DNA from: JBHHYN01 sp046757565
Lineage (GTDB): Bacteria; Pseudomonadota; Gammaproteobacteria; Eutrophobiales; Eutrophobiaceae
Length of the DNA: 32,948 bases
Assembly: GCA_046757565.1 (NCBI GenBank)
Contig: JBHHYN010000020.1
Location: 1-32,948, forward strand
Direction: 5' to 3'
Shown here: positions 1 through 7,295 of the stretch, piece by piece
How positions within the stretch are numbered: the first letter of the stretch is position 1
How the letters are laid out: every line of letters begins with the position of its first letter
Notes under the pieces: generated by a model
Seen by the model: the letters and a program-made list of their open reading frames with translations, nothing else
What the model was told of the DNA's origin: nothing
The model's database searches: none
Program-made: the position numbers and the translations under genes

Positions 1-31
1 CTTGTTAACCCACAGATTCTGCTGAAGAGCC
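1..31. mobile_element. Terminus of an insertion sequence, probably ISL3-like (partial)
   Basis: Bases 7-31 are, in reverse complement, nearly identical (24 of 25) to bases 32899-32923 at the other end of the window. Read outward-in, the end begins GGCTCTTCAGCAG, which resembles ISL3-family terminal repeats starting GG-C-TCTT (family knowledge; assignment is tentative). The element body lies to the left, outside the window, and the host sequence starts at about base 32. No transposase sequence is present. Confidence 0.6.
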
Positions 32-158
32 AAAATAAGGAAACTTAGAAGCATGGTGTATGGTTGCTCCATGTCCAGGGTTTCCGAAAAAAATTGCCAC
101 TAAATTATCAAACACAAATAACCTGATCGACTGACCATCCAGGCTGCTCCGCAACCAT

Positions 159-1421
159 TCAGTTTCCCGATTTTAATCTTTCGTCTATCCGGTTGAGCAT
201 AATGGGGTAATAGCCGTCGTTTATATTATGTTCTTTTAATTGTTCAAAACCGGATTTAGCTTGTTCCCACTGCCCATTATGGTAGTCATTGACGGCTTGC
301 TCGTGAAGGGTTAACAGTTTGCGCATTGGCTCATCCGCCGTCTCTTCCAGGCAGACAGGCTGGTATATCCTCGTCGTTTTATACTTTCCCTTGACTCTGA
401 CCTGATCAAGTTCCCTGAACAGGATCCCTTCACACCTTTTCTTGGTTTCTTCACTAACTATGGTAGGCACCTTGTAGGTCCGGGTAAGACCTTCCAGCCT
501 TGATGCAAGATTTACAGAATCGCCAATAACTGTGTATGCGATTCGATATTCTGATCCCATATTACCCACGTTCATCATGCCGGTATTAATACCAATCCCC
601 ATGCTGGGTCCCGGCCAACCCCGGCTGACGAATTGCTTCGATAGCCGACGGATCTCCCTTTGCATGGCAAACGCCGCCAGCACGGCCCGATGGGCATGAT
701 CGGCTTGCGGCAGCGGCGCCCCCCAGAACGCCATAATGGAATCACCAATATATTTATCGATGGTCGCCCCATATTCGAATAAAACCCTGGTCATGGCGGT
801 AAAATATTCATTCAGTAGCCGGGTAAGTTGTTTAGGGTTTAACTGCTCTGCGGCCCCGGAAAAATTTTGCAGATCACAAAAAAAGACCGTGAGCCTCTTT
901 GATTCGCCATCCAGCCTTACTTGCCCAGGATGCCTGCTTATCTCCGTTACCAGCTCGGGCGGTATATACTGCCCGAAAATGTGGATTATCTTCTGCCGGG
1001 AATGGGTTTCCAGAAAATAACTGATCAGGACATTAATGGCATACAGCATCAGTATTGTCAGCAGGCTGTATTCCATGGGTATAAGCGTCTGTTTCCCTGG
1101 GTTCATATAGTTGTTATAGACCGGGGGAATAATGCAGATGAGTGTCAGTAACGAGGCTGTTACCGGATTCAGCAGTGGCAGCAGTACGGACAACAGTATT
1201 CCTGTTGACAAAAGCAGGATAAATTCAGTGGATCTGACCGCCACCGGCACAAACGTCCCTGACTGGCCCGAATGCTGTTCAAACAAAAGAGAGCGGATGG
1301 AAATAGTTGGCCCCGCATGAAGATGGATCTCCAGAAGACCAATTGCATTGGACAGGAACAGGACCAACACGGAGGATATAATGGCTATCTGTAGCGCATG
1401 GGCTCGAAAGGTCTCTTTCAT
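159..1421 (-). CDS. Class III adenylate cyclase, membrane-anchored, CHASE2 domain mostly lost
   Basis: Makes cAMP from ATP at the inner membrane. Residues 11-30 form a first membrane segment, and three more lie at about 66-84, 88-104 and 117-137. The linker FGQYIPPELV (149-158) is the hallmark joining CHASE2-type sensors to cyclase domains. The catalytic domain (about 170-330) keeps metal ligands D183 (FFCDLQNFS) and D227 (YIGDSIMAFWG), substrate residues K223 and T297 (the adenine-specific pair of class IIIb), and transition-state residues N304 and R308. A short TPR-like tail follows (about 365-415). CHASE2 cyclases normally have some 300 extracytoplasmic residues after the first membrane segment; here only about 35 remain, so the sensor seems deleted in frame. 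It is divergent from the pilin gene across a 386-base gap. A nucleotide cyclase is certain; adenine specificity is inferred from the residues. Confidence 0.93.
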   Translation of the reverse strand: MKETFRAHALQIAIISSVLVLFLSNAIGLLEIHLHAGPTISIRSLLFEQHSGQSGTFVPVAVRSTEFILLLSTGILLSVLLPLLNPVTASLLTLICIIPPVYNNYMNPGKQTLIPMEYSLLTILMLYAINVLISYFLETHSRQKIIHIFGQYIPPELVTEISRHPGQVRLDGESKRLTVFFCDLQNFSGAAEQLNPKQLTRLLNEYFTAMTRVLFEYGATIDKYIGDSIMAFWGAPLPQADHAHRAVLAAFAMQREIRRLSKQFVSRGWPGPSMGIGINTGMMNVGNMGSEYRIAYTVIGDSVNLASRLEGLTRTYKVPTIVSEETKKRCEGILFRELDQVRVKGKYKTTRIYQPVCLEETADEPMRKLLTLHEQAVNDYHNGQWEQAKSGFEQLKEHNINDGYYPIMLNRIDERLKSGN

Positions 1422-1756
1422 GATGTTGTGGAATGAGTTCCCTCTATCGATAGGCCTGTTTACGTATGGCGAGTTATTTTACTTTAGTTTTACACCAGGC
1501 ATAGCCGCCTCATTCTAACAGCCGCATGAGTATAAACAATCATCTGCTTATTAAGTCCATCCCCGGCACTATGAGTGCCCGACAGAGTATAAATGTTGTT
1601 TATCATCAAGATACAAATCTTTCCATGAAAATCTATCTAACATTCGCGTCGACCTGTTGAAAAATCGACAGTTTTGATGTTATCTCGTCAGAATTAGCAC
1701 AACAACGAGAACAGAAAACTTGTCTTTTCTTTTAAAATTCAATGGGTTATTAACAT
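1422..1756. other. Intergenic region between divergent cyclase and pilin genes
   Basis: No gene is supported here. The AT-rich right half looks regulatory. It holds an imperfect inverted repeat with arms CTGTTGA (1654-1660) and TCGACAG (1665-1671), followed by TTTT, which could be a small terminator or an activator site. It also holds a perfect 6-base inverted repeat AGAAAA/TTTTCT (1713-1718 and 1725-1730). Both lie about 55-130 bases upstream of the predicted pilin transcription start, where enhancer sites for a PilR-type activator would be expected (inference). No clear promoter was seen for the cyclase. Confidence 0.4.
1737..1749 (+). promoter_or_regulatory. Possible IHF site upstream of the pilin sigma-54 promoter
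   Basis: ATTCAATGGGTTA matches the IHF consensus WATCAANNNNTTR except at the second position. It ends 8 bases before the -24 element. IHF commonly bends DNA between enhancer and sigma-54 promoter, but this site sits closer to -24 than usual, so the call is weak. Confidence 0.3.
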
Positions 1757-1772
1757 TGGCCTCGAATATGCT
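1757..1772 (+). promoter_or_regulatory. Sigma-54 promoter (-24/-12) of the pilin-like gene
   Basis: TGGCCTCGAATATGCT has the invariant GG (1758-1759) and GC (1770-1771) separated by exactly 10 bases, as in the consensus TGGCACG-N4-TTGCW. Transcription would start near 1783, leaving a short leader with the Shine-Dalgarno TGAGGT (1795-1800) before the ATG at 1808. Major pilin genes of gammaproteobacteria are often sigma-54/PilR controlled, and rpoN is in this window. Confidence 0.7.
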
Positions 1773-1807
1773 GTACTTTATAGTAACAATTAACTGAGGT
1801 CATCATC

Positions 1808-2590
1808 ATGAAAAACAGAAAACAGACCGGTTTTACCCTTGTCGAGATAGCCATCGTACTGGTCGTCATCGGATTATTACTAGGGGGCATTCTCAAGGGC
1901 CAGCAACTGATTAACAGTGCACGGGTGAGAAACCTGGCCGATCAGAATTCCGGTGTACAGGCCGCCTATTTCGGATTCATCGATCGCTTCAGAAGCCTGC
2001 CGGGCGATATGAACCCGACTACTGCGTGCCTGAAAGTAAGTAATACCATTGCCAATTGCGGTGCTTCACCTTATGCCGCAGCGACGCTTGGAGGAAACGG
2101 CAATGGCAGGATTGATAGCATCGTCGAGGCAAGCGCCGTTTGGGCCCATCTCAGTGCGGCGGGATTTCTAAACGGCACTTTTTCCGGGGTTGATGCGGCC
2201 AGTGCACTGTTAACAACGGCAACCTACCCCTCTGCCGTGCCCACTGGCGGCATCCCCCCCAATGCATTCCAGGGCCCCATACTACTCGCCCATACGAATG
2301 ATTATATCATGGGAAATGTAGGGTCGACCACGGTAAGACTGGCCTACTCCTTCGGTGGCAACATTCCGGTACCCCTGCTGCGAGACCTGGACCAAAAACT
2401 GGATGATGGCGGCGCAGGCACCGGGGTGCTTCGCTCAGCCATTGAAGCAGCCGATCCCGCTGTCGATGCAGCCTTCGGTCCCGTCGTTGCCTATACCTCA
2501 GGTGGGCTTGATTGCCTGAACGGCACGAATCCTGAAACCTGGAATGTCGATAGCGACAACCAGACATGTAATGCGGTTTTCCTCTATTAA
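1808..2590 (+). CDS. Type IV pilin-like prepilin
   Basis: A precursor of a pilus or pseudopilus subunit. The N-terminus has a short basic leader and the prepilin peptidase site G8/F9 (TGFTLVEIAIVLVVIG), with Glu at +5 of the mature protein and a hydrophobic helix over residues 9-32. After the helix comes LPGDMNP (62-68), typical of a class of large pilin-like proteins in environmental gammaproteobacteria. Two cysteines near the C-terminus (in DCLNG and TCNAV) could form the usual disulfide loop. At 260 residues it is longer than a standard PilA (about 150). It is a single-gene unit: sigma-54 promoter before it, strong terminator after it. The export and assembly machinery must be encoded elsewhere. 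Whether it is a major pilin, minor pilin or pseudopilin cannot be decided from sequence alone. Confidence 0.88.
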   Translation: MKNRKQTGFTLVEIAIVLVVIGLLLGGILKGQQLINSARVRNLADQNSGVQAAYFGFIDRFRSLPGDMNPTTACLKVSNTIANCGASPYAAATLGGNGNGRIDSIVEASAVWAHLSAAGFLNGTFSGVDAASALLTTATYPSAVPTGGIPPNAFQGPILLAHTNDYIMGNVGSTTVRLAYSFGGNIPVPLLRDLDQKLDDGGAGTGVLRSAIEAADPAVDAAFGPVVAYTSGGLDCLNGTNPETWNVDSDNQTCNAVFLY

Positions 2591-2617
2591 CAGAGTACTC
2601 GAAAATGGTAAGGAAAC

Positions 2618-2646
2618 AAGGCCCGCTTTGCGGGCCTTACTTTTTT
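2618..2646 (+). terminator. Rho-independent terminator after the pilin-like gene
   Basis: A perfect 9-base-pair stem (AAGGCCCGC, loop TTT, GCGGGCCTT; 2618-2638) is followed by AC and six T (2641-2646). It lies 27 bases after the pilin stop codon and separates this gene from the ABC ATPase. Confidence 0.92.
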
Positions 2647-2693
2647 ATGCAAACATATTAGTGTATCGCTATTAGCACAAACAGCAGGGCGTA

Positions 2694-3422
2694 ATGAAAG
2701 GCCAGGCAATTAGTTTCCGGGGGGTTTGTAAGGGCTACGCAAAGCAGCGGGTATTGACCGGGATAAACCTTGGTGTCAATCAGGGGGAGTATCTTGGTCT
2801 CGTTGGCGTAAATGGTGCGGGAAAAACCACGTTAATCAAGTGTATGCTGGATTTTACCTGCATCGAATCAGGCGCTATTACGATTTTCGATACCCGCCAC
2901 ACAACGAATTCAGCCAGGAAAAATCTGGCCTATCTGCCGGAACGATTCATTCCACCTTATTATTTAACAGGCCGGGATTTCCTGGCATATATGGCCGATC
3001 TCCATCAGCAAAGCTATGATCCGGTTAAAACCGGAAAGATGCTGGCGGTGCTCGATCTTGATAAATCCGCACTGGAAAAACCGGTCAGACAGTTTTCCAA
3101 AGGCATGTCACAGAAACTCGGTATTGCCGCCTGCCTGCTTAGCAATAAAGAGTTGTTGATTATGGATGAACCTTTAAGTGGTCTCGATCCGAAGGCCATG
3201 GCGTTTTTAAAACAACATCTAATCAACGAAAAGAAGCAGGGGAAAACTGTTTTTTTCAGCACCCACCAGTTGTCCGATGTCGAGACCCTGTGCGACAGGG
3301 TGGCTATCCTGCACGATGGACGGATCCGGTTTGCCGGCCCCCCGGGGGAGTGTTGCGCCCGTTTTGCTACAGATGATTTTGAGGAGGCCTATCTTCAATG
3401 CATTGAAACAGCCGAAACTTAA
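2694..3422 (+). CDS. ABC transporter ATP-binding protein, no permease nearby
   Basis: A 242-residue ATPase subunit of the CcmA/NatA type, normally partnered with a membrane permease for export. Walker A is GVNGAGKTT (38-46); the signature is FSKGMSQKLG, a form common in this subfamily; Walker B is LLIMDEPLSGLDP, followed by the switch histidine in STHQLSD. The ATG at 2694 has AGGG a few bases upstream. No permease lies on either side: the pilin terminator precedes it, and a convergent gene shares its stop region (its TAA overlaps the opposite stop codon by two bases). Its partner must be encoded elsewhere or it is a leftover. The substrate cannot be predicted. Confidence 0.9.
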   Translation: MKGQAISFRGVCKGYAKQRVLTGINLGVNQGEYLGLVGVNGAGKTTLIKCMLDFTCIESGAITIFDTRHTTNSARKNLAYLPERFIPPYYLTGRDFLAYMADLHQQSYDPVKTGKMLAVLDLDKSALEKPVRQFSKGMSQKLGIAACLLSNKELLIMDEPLSGLDPKAMAFLKQHLINEKKQGKTVFFSTHQLSDVETLCDRVAILHDGRIRFAGPPGECCARFATDDFEEAYLQCIETAET

Positions 3423-3895
3423 TTATCAGTCTCTTTCATTATCATTATTAACTGTTCCAGCATTTTCCCGGCCCTGTCATAAATACCGGGACACTTACTC
3501 TCTCTCGGGCCGGCAATGTTCAGAGTCGTTATGCTGTATTGTTTAATCCATCCGCTTACGGCGGATATGTCTATCTCTTTATCAACATCAACAACGAGGC
3601 AGGGTTTATTATATTTATTTGCAACAGCAGCGGTCAGTGCCGTCCCGCCCTGCATACTGCCGCTGTTCAGAATCAAGGTTGCGTCGGCATCACGGACGTT
3701 CCATTTCGTTCGACAGCTATAATCACCGGAGTGCGTCTCCCGTAATGCATATCTGTTGTTAATGACGCCGTCTTCGGCAATCCTGCCACGGGGACACCAA
3801 CCGCCATGGGGAATATGGTTATTTATCGCAACATCCAGTGCAGCCCGGTCAACGCCGGTCTGCCCGCCGGAGATAATTTTTTTGATGCCCATCAT
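3419..3895 (-). CDS. Putative molybdenum carrier / YpsA-like SLOG-fold protein
   Basis: The conserved start IKKIISGGQTGVDRAALD, then GGWCPRGRIAEDG and a GTALTAAVANKYNKPCLVVD segment, match the family annotated as putative molybdenum carrier, a Rossmann-like SLOG fold thought to bind nucleotide-like ligands. The 'molybdenum' name is historical and not evidence of function. I place the start at the ATG at 3895 (or the adjacent ATG at 3892) because conserved sequence begins there; an in-frame GTG at 3946 would add 17 unconserved residues and has no ribosome site. It converges with the ABC ATPase and overlaps its stop. No partner gene suggests a pathway. Confidence 0.8.
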   Translation of the reverse strand: MMGIKKIISGGQTGVDRAALDVAINNHIPHGGWCPRGRIAEDGVINNRYALRETHSGDYSCRTKWNVRDADATLILNSGSMQGGTALTAAVANKYNKPCLVVDVDKEIDISAVSGWIKQYSITTLNIAGPRESKCPGIYDRAGKMLEQLIMIMKETDN

Positions 3896-3977
3896 CTCAT
3901 TTAATCCAGAAATCCTGACGCTGCCCGCGTTGCAGAAGTAATGCACTTCAATATCTTATTTTACTTTAACCGGGGAA

Positions 3978-3986
3978 TGCTATAAT
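3978..3986 (+). promoter_or_regulatory. Extended -10 promoter of the 4016 gene
   Basis: TGCTATAAT is a perfect extended -10 (TGnTATAAT). A poor -35 (TTTTAC, 3959-3964) lies 16 bases upstream, as is common for extended -10 promoters. Transcription would start near 3993, about 23 bases before the ATG at 4016. Confidence 0.6.
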
Positions 3987-4015
3987 GCAACAGTGTTTGC
4001 CGGATCAGATTATAA

Positions 4016-4609
4016 ATGTTAACCCTGTTACGTTTCTTCCTGTTATCTCTTTTTGTTGGCCACCTGGCGGCGGCACAGGCACGCATGTATCAGTGGCTGG
4101 ACCCGGATAACGGCACCACGCAGTTGTCCGGCAAACCACCGGTCTGGTATCGCAGTACCGGGGGAGGACCGCGTGTGTTTGTGTTCGAGAATGGCAGAAT
4201 CATCGACGATACCCATATTCATGTCTCCATCACTGAACAGGAAAAATTACGCCAGCAGGCGTTTCTGAAGGCGGAGGAGGATAAAGCTGCGGCAAAAGAA
4301 AAATTGATACGGGCTAAAAAATTAAAGGCAGTCCTGGATCGAAAACAGGAACGGGAAACCGGACCGGAAGCAAGCGAACAGAAGACAACGGAACAAACAG
4401 CCCCTGAAGACATAATGGCATCTGCAGATAAATCGGGGCCTGTCAATAAGGGTGCGCCGAAGGAGGATAGTGTGCCTGATAGCAAGGCGCCGCTACCGGA
4501 AGAGGCGACAATTGATAAAATGCGCGAATTGATCTCCGAATGGGAGAAATTACGTATTGAGAAAGCCAAGGGGGAGATTGGATCCGCTCCTCCGGCGCTA
4601 CAGAAATAA
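4016..4609 (+). CDS. Periplasmic DUF4124-like protein with charged helical tail
   Basis: Residues 1-22 form a signal peptide with likely cleavage after AAAQA. The next stretch, MYQWLDPDNGTTQLSGKPP, resembles the DUF4124 motif (YkWvDedG..hySd.pP), and conserved-looking sequence continues to about residue 75 (FVFENGRIIDD). From about residue 80 the protein is Lys/Glu/Ala-rich and probably helical or disordered (KAEEDKAAAKEKL and similar), ending in an amphipathic segment with WEKLRIEKAK. The function is unknown; an envelope role is inferred from export. It has its own extended -10 promoter and converges, with an 11-base gap, on the Ser/Thr kinase gene. Confidence 0.75.
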   Translation: MLTLLRFFLLSLFVGHLAAAQARMYQWLDPDNGTTQLSGKPPVWYRSTGGGPRVFVFENGRIIDDTHIHVSITEQEKLRQQAFLKAEEDKAAAKEKLIRAKKLKAVLDRKQERETGPEASEQKTTEQTAPEDIMASADKSGPVNKGAPKEDSVPDSKAPLPEEATIDKMRELISEWEKLRIEKAKGEIGSAPPALQK

Positions 4610-4620
4610 TTCCAGCACCT

Positions 4621-6093
4621 CTATTTACGTGAAAACAGGCTCTTCAGGGTCCCGATAATGGAGGAATTCTGCGACGCAATGAGTGATTTCATCTCCAGCA
4701 AGGCCTGATTTTTTGGATTGATGCGTAATCCGATATCGACATAAGCCGAGGTTTTCTGATATTCATTATTTATCAGTGACTGTTCAGCCAGGAACGAATA
4801 GCGATCGGAAATTTCATAGATACCTTTGATTGCAGTCCGGTTTCCCGGATCGATCTGCAACAGCCGGGAATAATAATAATAGGCATTATCTTTGGGAGGA
4901 TAAGTCAGTTTATATTCTTCAAGGCTCTGTTTTCCCAGAAAGACCAGGGCATTGACGATCTCTTTACTGACGGCCTGATTTTTCCCGGTATTCGCCGTCT
5001 CGCCCACGCTTACAGTCTCATCAACACTACCTGTTTGGCCGGTGCTGCCTGTCAGGCCCTGTCGAGAATAAACTGGAAGCCTGATCGGTGAGGCGCTAAG
5101 TACCGTATCAGTGGAGACCTGTTCAATATTGACCGGTTTACCCTTAATCCGTACCTCGACATATTTCAGGGAGGAAAACAACACCATTGAAAGCAGGATA
5201 AGACTGAAAAGTATCTGTTTCGCTCGTTTCTGTCTTAAGGCGGTTGCCTCGCTGGACCTGTCGCCGGTAATATCAAAATCACTGGTTATGGGCACGGTAA
5301 CATTTTTTTTCTGTATTTTTTCAATATCCGCAATCAGAGCTTCCGCATCCGGATACCGCTCGCTGCGTTGTTTTGCAAGCAAGCGATTGAGCAGGAGTTG
5401 GTACTCCTTGAGGTCCCTGGGCAACATCGGAATAGGGGCTTGTTTATGCTGAATAACGATATCAATGACCGAATCTGAAATGTATGGTTTCTTGCCCATC
5501 AGCATCTCATAAAATATACAGCCCAGACTATATATGTCCGCACGGCCGTCGAGTTTAATGCCATCGGCCTGTTCCGGACTAACGTAATTCGGACTACCCA
5601 AAAAAATTCCGGTTGAGGTCAGGTCACTGTCTGCATCGACCTGCTTGGCAATACCAAAATCAGTTAATAGCGGAACCTCATCCTTGAACAGGATATTGGC
5701 GGGTTTTACGTCGCGATGGACGATCCCGTGTTTATGGGCTTCTCCAAGGGCGCTTGCAACGCTGGTCAGATAGTGCAGCGCCTCTCCGGGTGAAATTGTC
5801 AGTTCCAGGCGTTGCTTGAGGTCGCCGCCCTGAACATATTCCATAGAGATATAAAGGGTGTTATCGGCGATACCGATATCGAAAATAGTAATGATATTGG
5901 GATGATTCAGCGATGCCAGAATACGTCCTTCGGTAAGAAAGCGTTCAGCAAGCTCCTCGGATTGATCCATATTGACGGCATCAAGAATTTTCAATACCAC
6001 GGGACGTTCGAGAGATTCCTGGATAGCGAGATAAACCGTCGCCATCCCCCCCCTGCCGATTTCTCTCTGTATTTTGTACCCCGGGATTTCCAT
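4621..6093 (-). CDS. Membrane-anchored Hanks-type Ser/Thr protein kinase
   Basis: The N-terminal kinase domain (residues 6-260) is complete: glycine loop GRGGMATVY (13-21), ATP-anchoring Lys35 in VVLKIL, catalytic loop HRDVKPAN (126-133), DFG (145-147), and SPE (172-174) in the place of APE. A juxtamembrane region (260-292) precedes one membrane segment (about 293-309). The C-terminal part, predicted outside the cytoplasm, begins with a Gly/Thr/Ser-rich linker (about 345-370, repeated TG and VGET units) and then TPR-like helices (380-485). This resembles PpkA/PknB-type receptor kinases; the ligand and targets are unknown. No matching phosphatase or FHA gene is adjacent. The start at 6093 agrees with the conserved N-terminus (IPGYKIQREIG). 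Confidence 0.94.
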   Translation of the reverse strand: MEIPGYKIQREIGRGGMATVYLAIQESLERPVVLKILDAVNMDQSEELAERFLTEGRILASLNHPNIITIFDIGIADNTLYISMEYVQGGDLKQRLELTISPGEALHYLTSVASALGEAHKHGIVHRDVKPANILFKDEVPLLTDFGIAKQVDADSDLTSTGIFLGSPNYVSPEQADGIKLDGRADIYSLGCIFYEMLMGKKPYISDSVIDIVIQHKQAPIPMLPRDLKEYQLLLNRLLAKQRSERYPDAEALIADIEKIQKKNVTVPITSDFDITGDRSSEATALRQKRAKQILFSLILLSMVLFSSLKYVEVRIKGKPVNIEQVSTDTVLSASPIRLPVYSRQGLTGSTGQTGSVDETVSVGETANTGKNQAVSKEIVNALVFLGKQSLEEYKLTYPPKDNAYYYYSRLLQIDPGNRTAIKGIYEISDRYSFLAEQSLINNEYQKTSAYVDIGLRINPKNQALLEMKSLIASQNSSIIGTLKSLFSRK

Positions 6094-6100
6094 TTTACTG

Positions 6101-6106
6101 ATTATA
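6101..6106 (-). promoter_or_regulatory. -10 box directly before the kinase gene (possible leaderless mRNA)
   Basis: On the minus strand TATAAT ends 7 bases before the kinase ATG, so transcription would start at or next to the start codon. There is no Shine-Dalgarno in between. A good -35 was not seen (TTGCAC lies 21 bases away, too far), so the call is tentative. Confidence 0.35.
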
Positions 6107-6311
6107 AGGTTATTCGGGCAAAATGTTGTGCAACCGGTGACTAAATCGTTAATATTATCTTGGCCGGGGTATTCGATCCAGACATAACCACTGAAACGGG
6201 CCTGATTCCGCTGTGACAGGAATCATAATTATCCCTGACCGGCCTGAAGAGTGGGCTTGTAATCGGAACACGAGCCTGATAAAAAAGAGCCCTGTGACAC
6301 TGTATGTAAAC

Positions 6312-6791
6312 ATGATAGAAGACAAAAAGGAAACCCTGAAAGAACGGCGCGGACAGACTTCAGAACTCATTGAACACATGCTGGATGAGAGGAAGCAGCT
6401 ACTTGCCCTGCTGTTACAGGTCTCCAGCCTGGAATCCGACGGGCCCCATGACCCCACCGAACCCGATCTGGAATTGCTGGATGAATTCTGCCAGATGCTG
6501 GTGGATTATATTGCCTCGGGGCATTTTGGTCTTTATGAGCGGATTATCAAAAAGAAAGAAAGGCGGAAAAAGGTCGCTGAACTCGCGGTTAAAGTCTATC
6601 CCCGGATTGACGAAACGACGCAGGAGGCATTGGGTTTCAATGAAAAATATGATCCGAACAATAGCGTGTCCGATTTGACCGAGTTACCACGGGACCTGTC
6701 CAGATTGGGTGAACAATTAACCAACAGAATCGAACTTGAAGACCGGCTCATCAATCTTTTGCTCGGGCCGGCGGATACTCTACAGATATAA
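6312..6791 (+). CDS. rsd: Rsd/AlgQ family anti-sigma-70 regulator
   Basis: Rsd binds sigma-70 and helps alternative sigma factors compete for RNA polymerase; in E. coli it also interacts with HPr. The core LLDEFCQMLVDYIASGHFGLYERII matches the Rsd signature (DDFCQSLVDYLSAGHFSIYERIL in E. coli; compared from memory), and the protein ends in the typical LEDRLINLLL. With the ATG at 6312 it has 159 residues, close to E. coli Rsd (158). An in-frame GTG at 6213 would add 33 unlikely residues. It is divergent from the kinase gene and converges on the TerB-like gene. In a window that also encodes sigma-54 and HPr, a link to sigma competition is plausible but only inferred. Confidence 0.9.
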   Translation: MIEDKKETLKERRGQTSELIEHMLDERKQLLALLLQVSSLESDGPHDPTEPDLELLDEFCQMLVDYIASGHFGLYERIIKKKERRKKVAELAVKVYPRIDETTQEALGFNEKYDPNNSVSDLTELPRDLSRLGEQLTNRIELEDRLINLLLGPADTLQI

Positions 6792-6808
6792 TGGGCGCCC
6801 GAAATCTG

Positions 6809-6831
6809 TAGGGGCCTGTAGCGAACCCCTA
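6809..6831. terminator. Hairpin between convergent rsd and TerB-like genes
   Basis: TAGGGG (6809-6814) and CCCCTA (6826-6831) form a 6-base-pair stem around an 11-base loop. No T-run follows on either strand, and it overlaps the stop of the minus-strand gene, so termination activity is uncertain. Confidence 0.3.
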
Positions 6832-7275
6832 TCCACTAGCCTTGTGTTTGGCCCGAATAAAGTCTTTGTGGGAGACATGCAGGAGATCGGCGATTTTACG
6901 TACGAAATACTCCTCATATTTATCCAGCACCGCATCGGCAAACGCCACCTTCCAGAGTAATTCAACGATCTTGACCCGCTCATCCCGGGATAACGCCCGG
7001 TTAATCGAAGTCGTGAACTCATACAGAGAGACGGCGTGATCAACCTCTTTCTCAGCCAGGTCAATCAATGACTGGATTTCCTCCTGTGGGAGATGAAAGC
7101 GATTTTGCATGGCCTCCTCGATAATCTTGCGTTCATCCGCCTGGATGTGCGAATCAGCCAGGCTAATTTCCAGCATCAGCACGGCAGCGGCAAGCTCGAG
7201 ACCAGGGGTGTCGGCAGCAGTATTATCGGCCTTGAATAACCGGGCTTCGATAAATTCCTTGAGCGTACTAAACAT
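6829..7275 (-). CDS. TerB-fold protein
   Basis: A 148-residue helical protein with two TerB-type acidic repeats: MLEISLADSHIQADERKIIEE (about 34-54) and LLWKVAFADAVLDKYEEYFVRKIADLL (about 106-132). In TerB and the DjlA N-terminal domain the Asp/Glu residues of these repeats bind metal. Family members are widespread and the name 'tellurite resistance' does not imply that phenotype; no other ter genes are present. It lies 20 bases downstream of hspQ on the same strand and is probably cotranscribed with it. The ATG start is supported by the conserved-looking N-terminal helix and the downstream fit of both repeats. Confidence 0.85.
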   Translation of the reverse strand: MFSTLKEFIEARLFKADNTAADTPGLELAAAVLMLEISLADSHIQADERKIIEEAMQNRFHLPQEEIQSLIDLAEKEVDHAVSLYEFTTSINRALSRDERVKIVELLWKVAFADAVLDKYEEYFVRKIADLLHVSHKDFIRAKHKASG

Positions 7276-7295
7276 AAAGCCCCCTCATTACGACC

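Noticed and set aside
2694..3422. Degenerate ABC signature FSKGM as sign of an inactive ATPase
   Set aside because: This form is common in the CcmA/NatA subfamily of ABC ATPases, and the Walker motifs are intact.
4990..5060. Tandem repeat in the kinase linker as a phase-variable tract
   Set aside because: The Thr-Gly/Val-Gly units are only loosely repeated at the DNA level and are too irregular for slippage.
6829..7275. Tellurite resistance system
   Set aside because: Only a single TerB-fold protein is present; other ter genes are absent and the fold is used widely for other roles.
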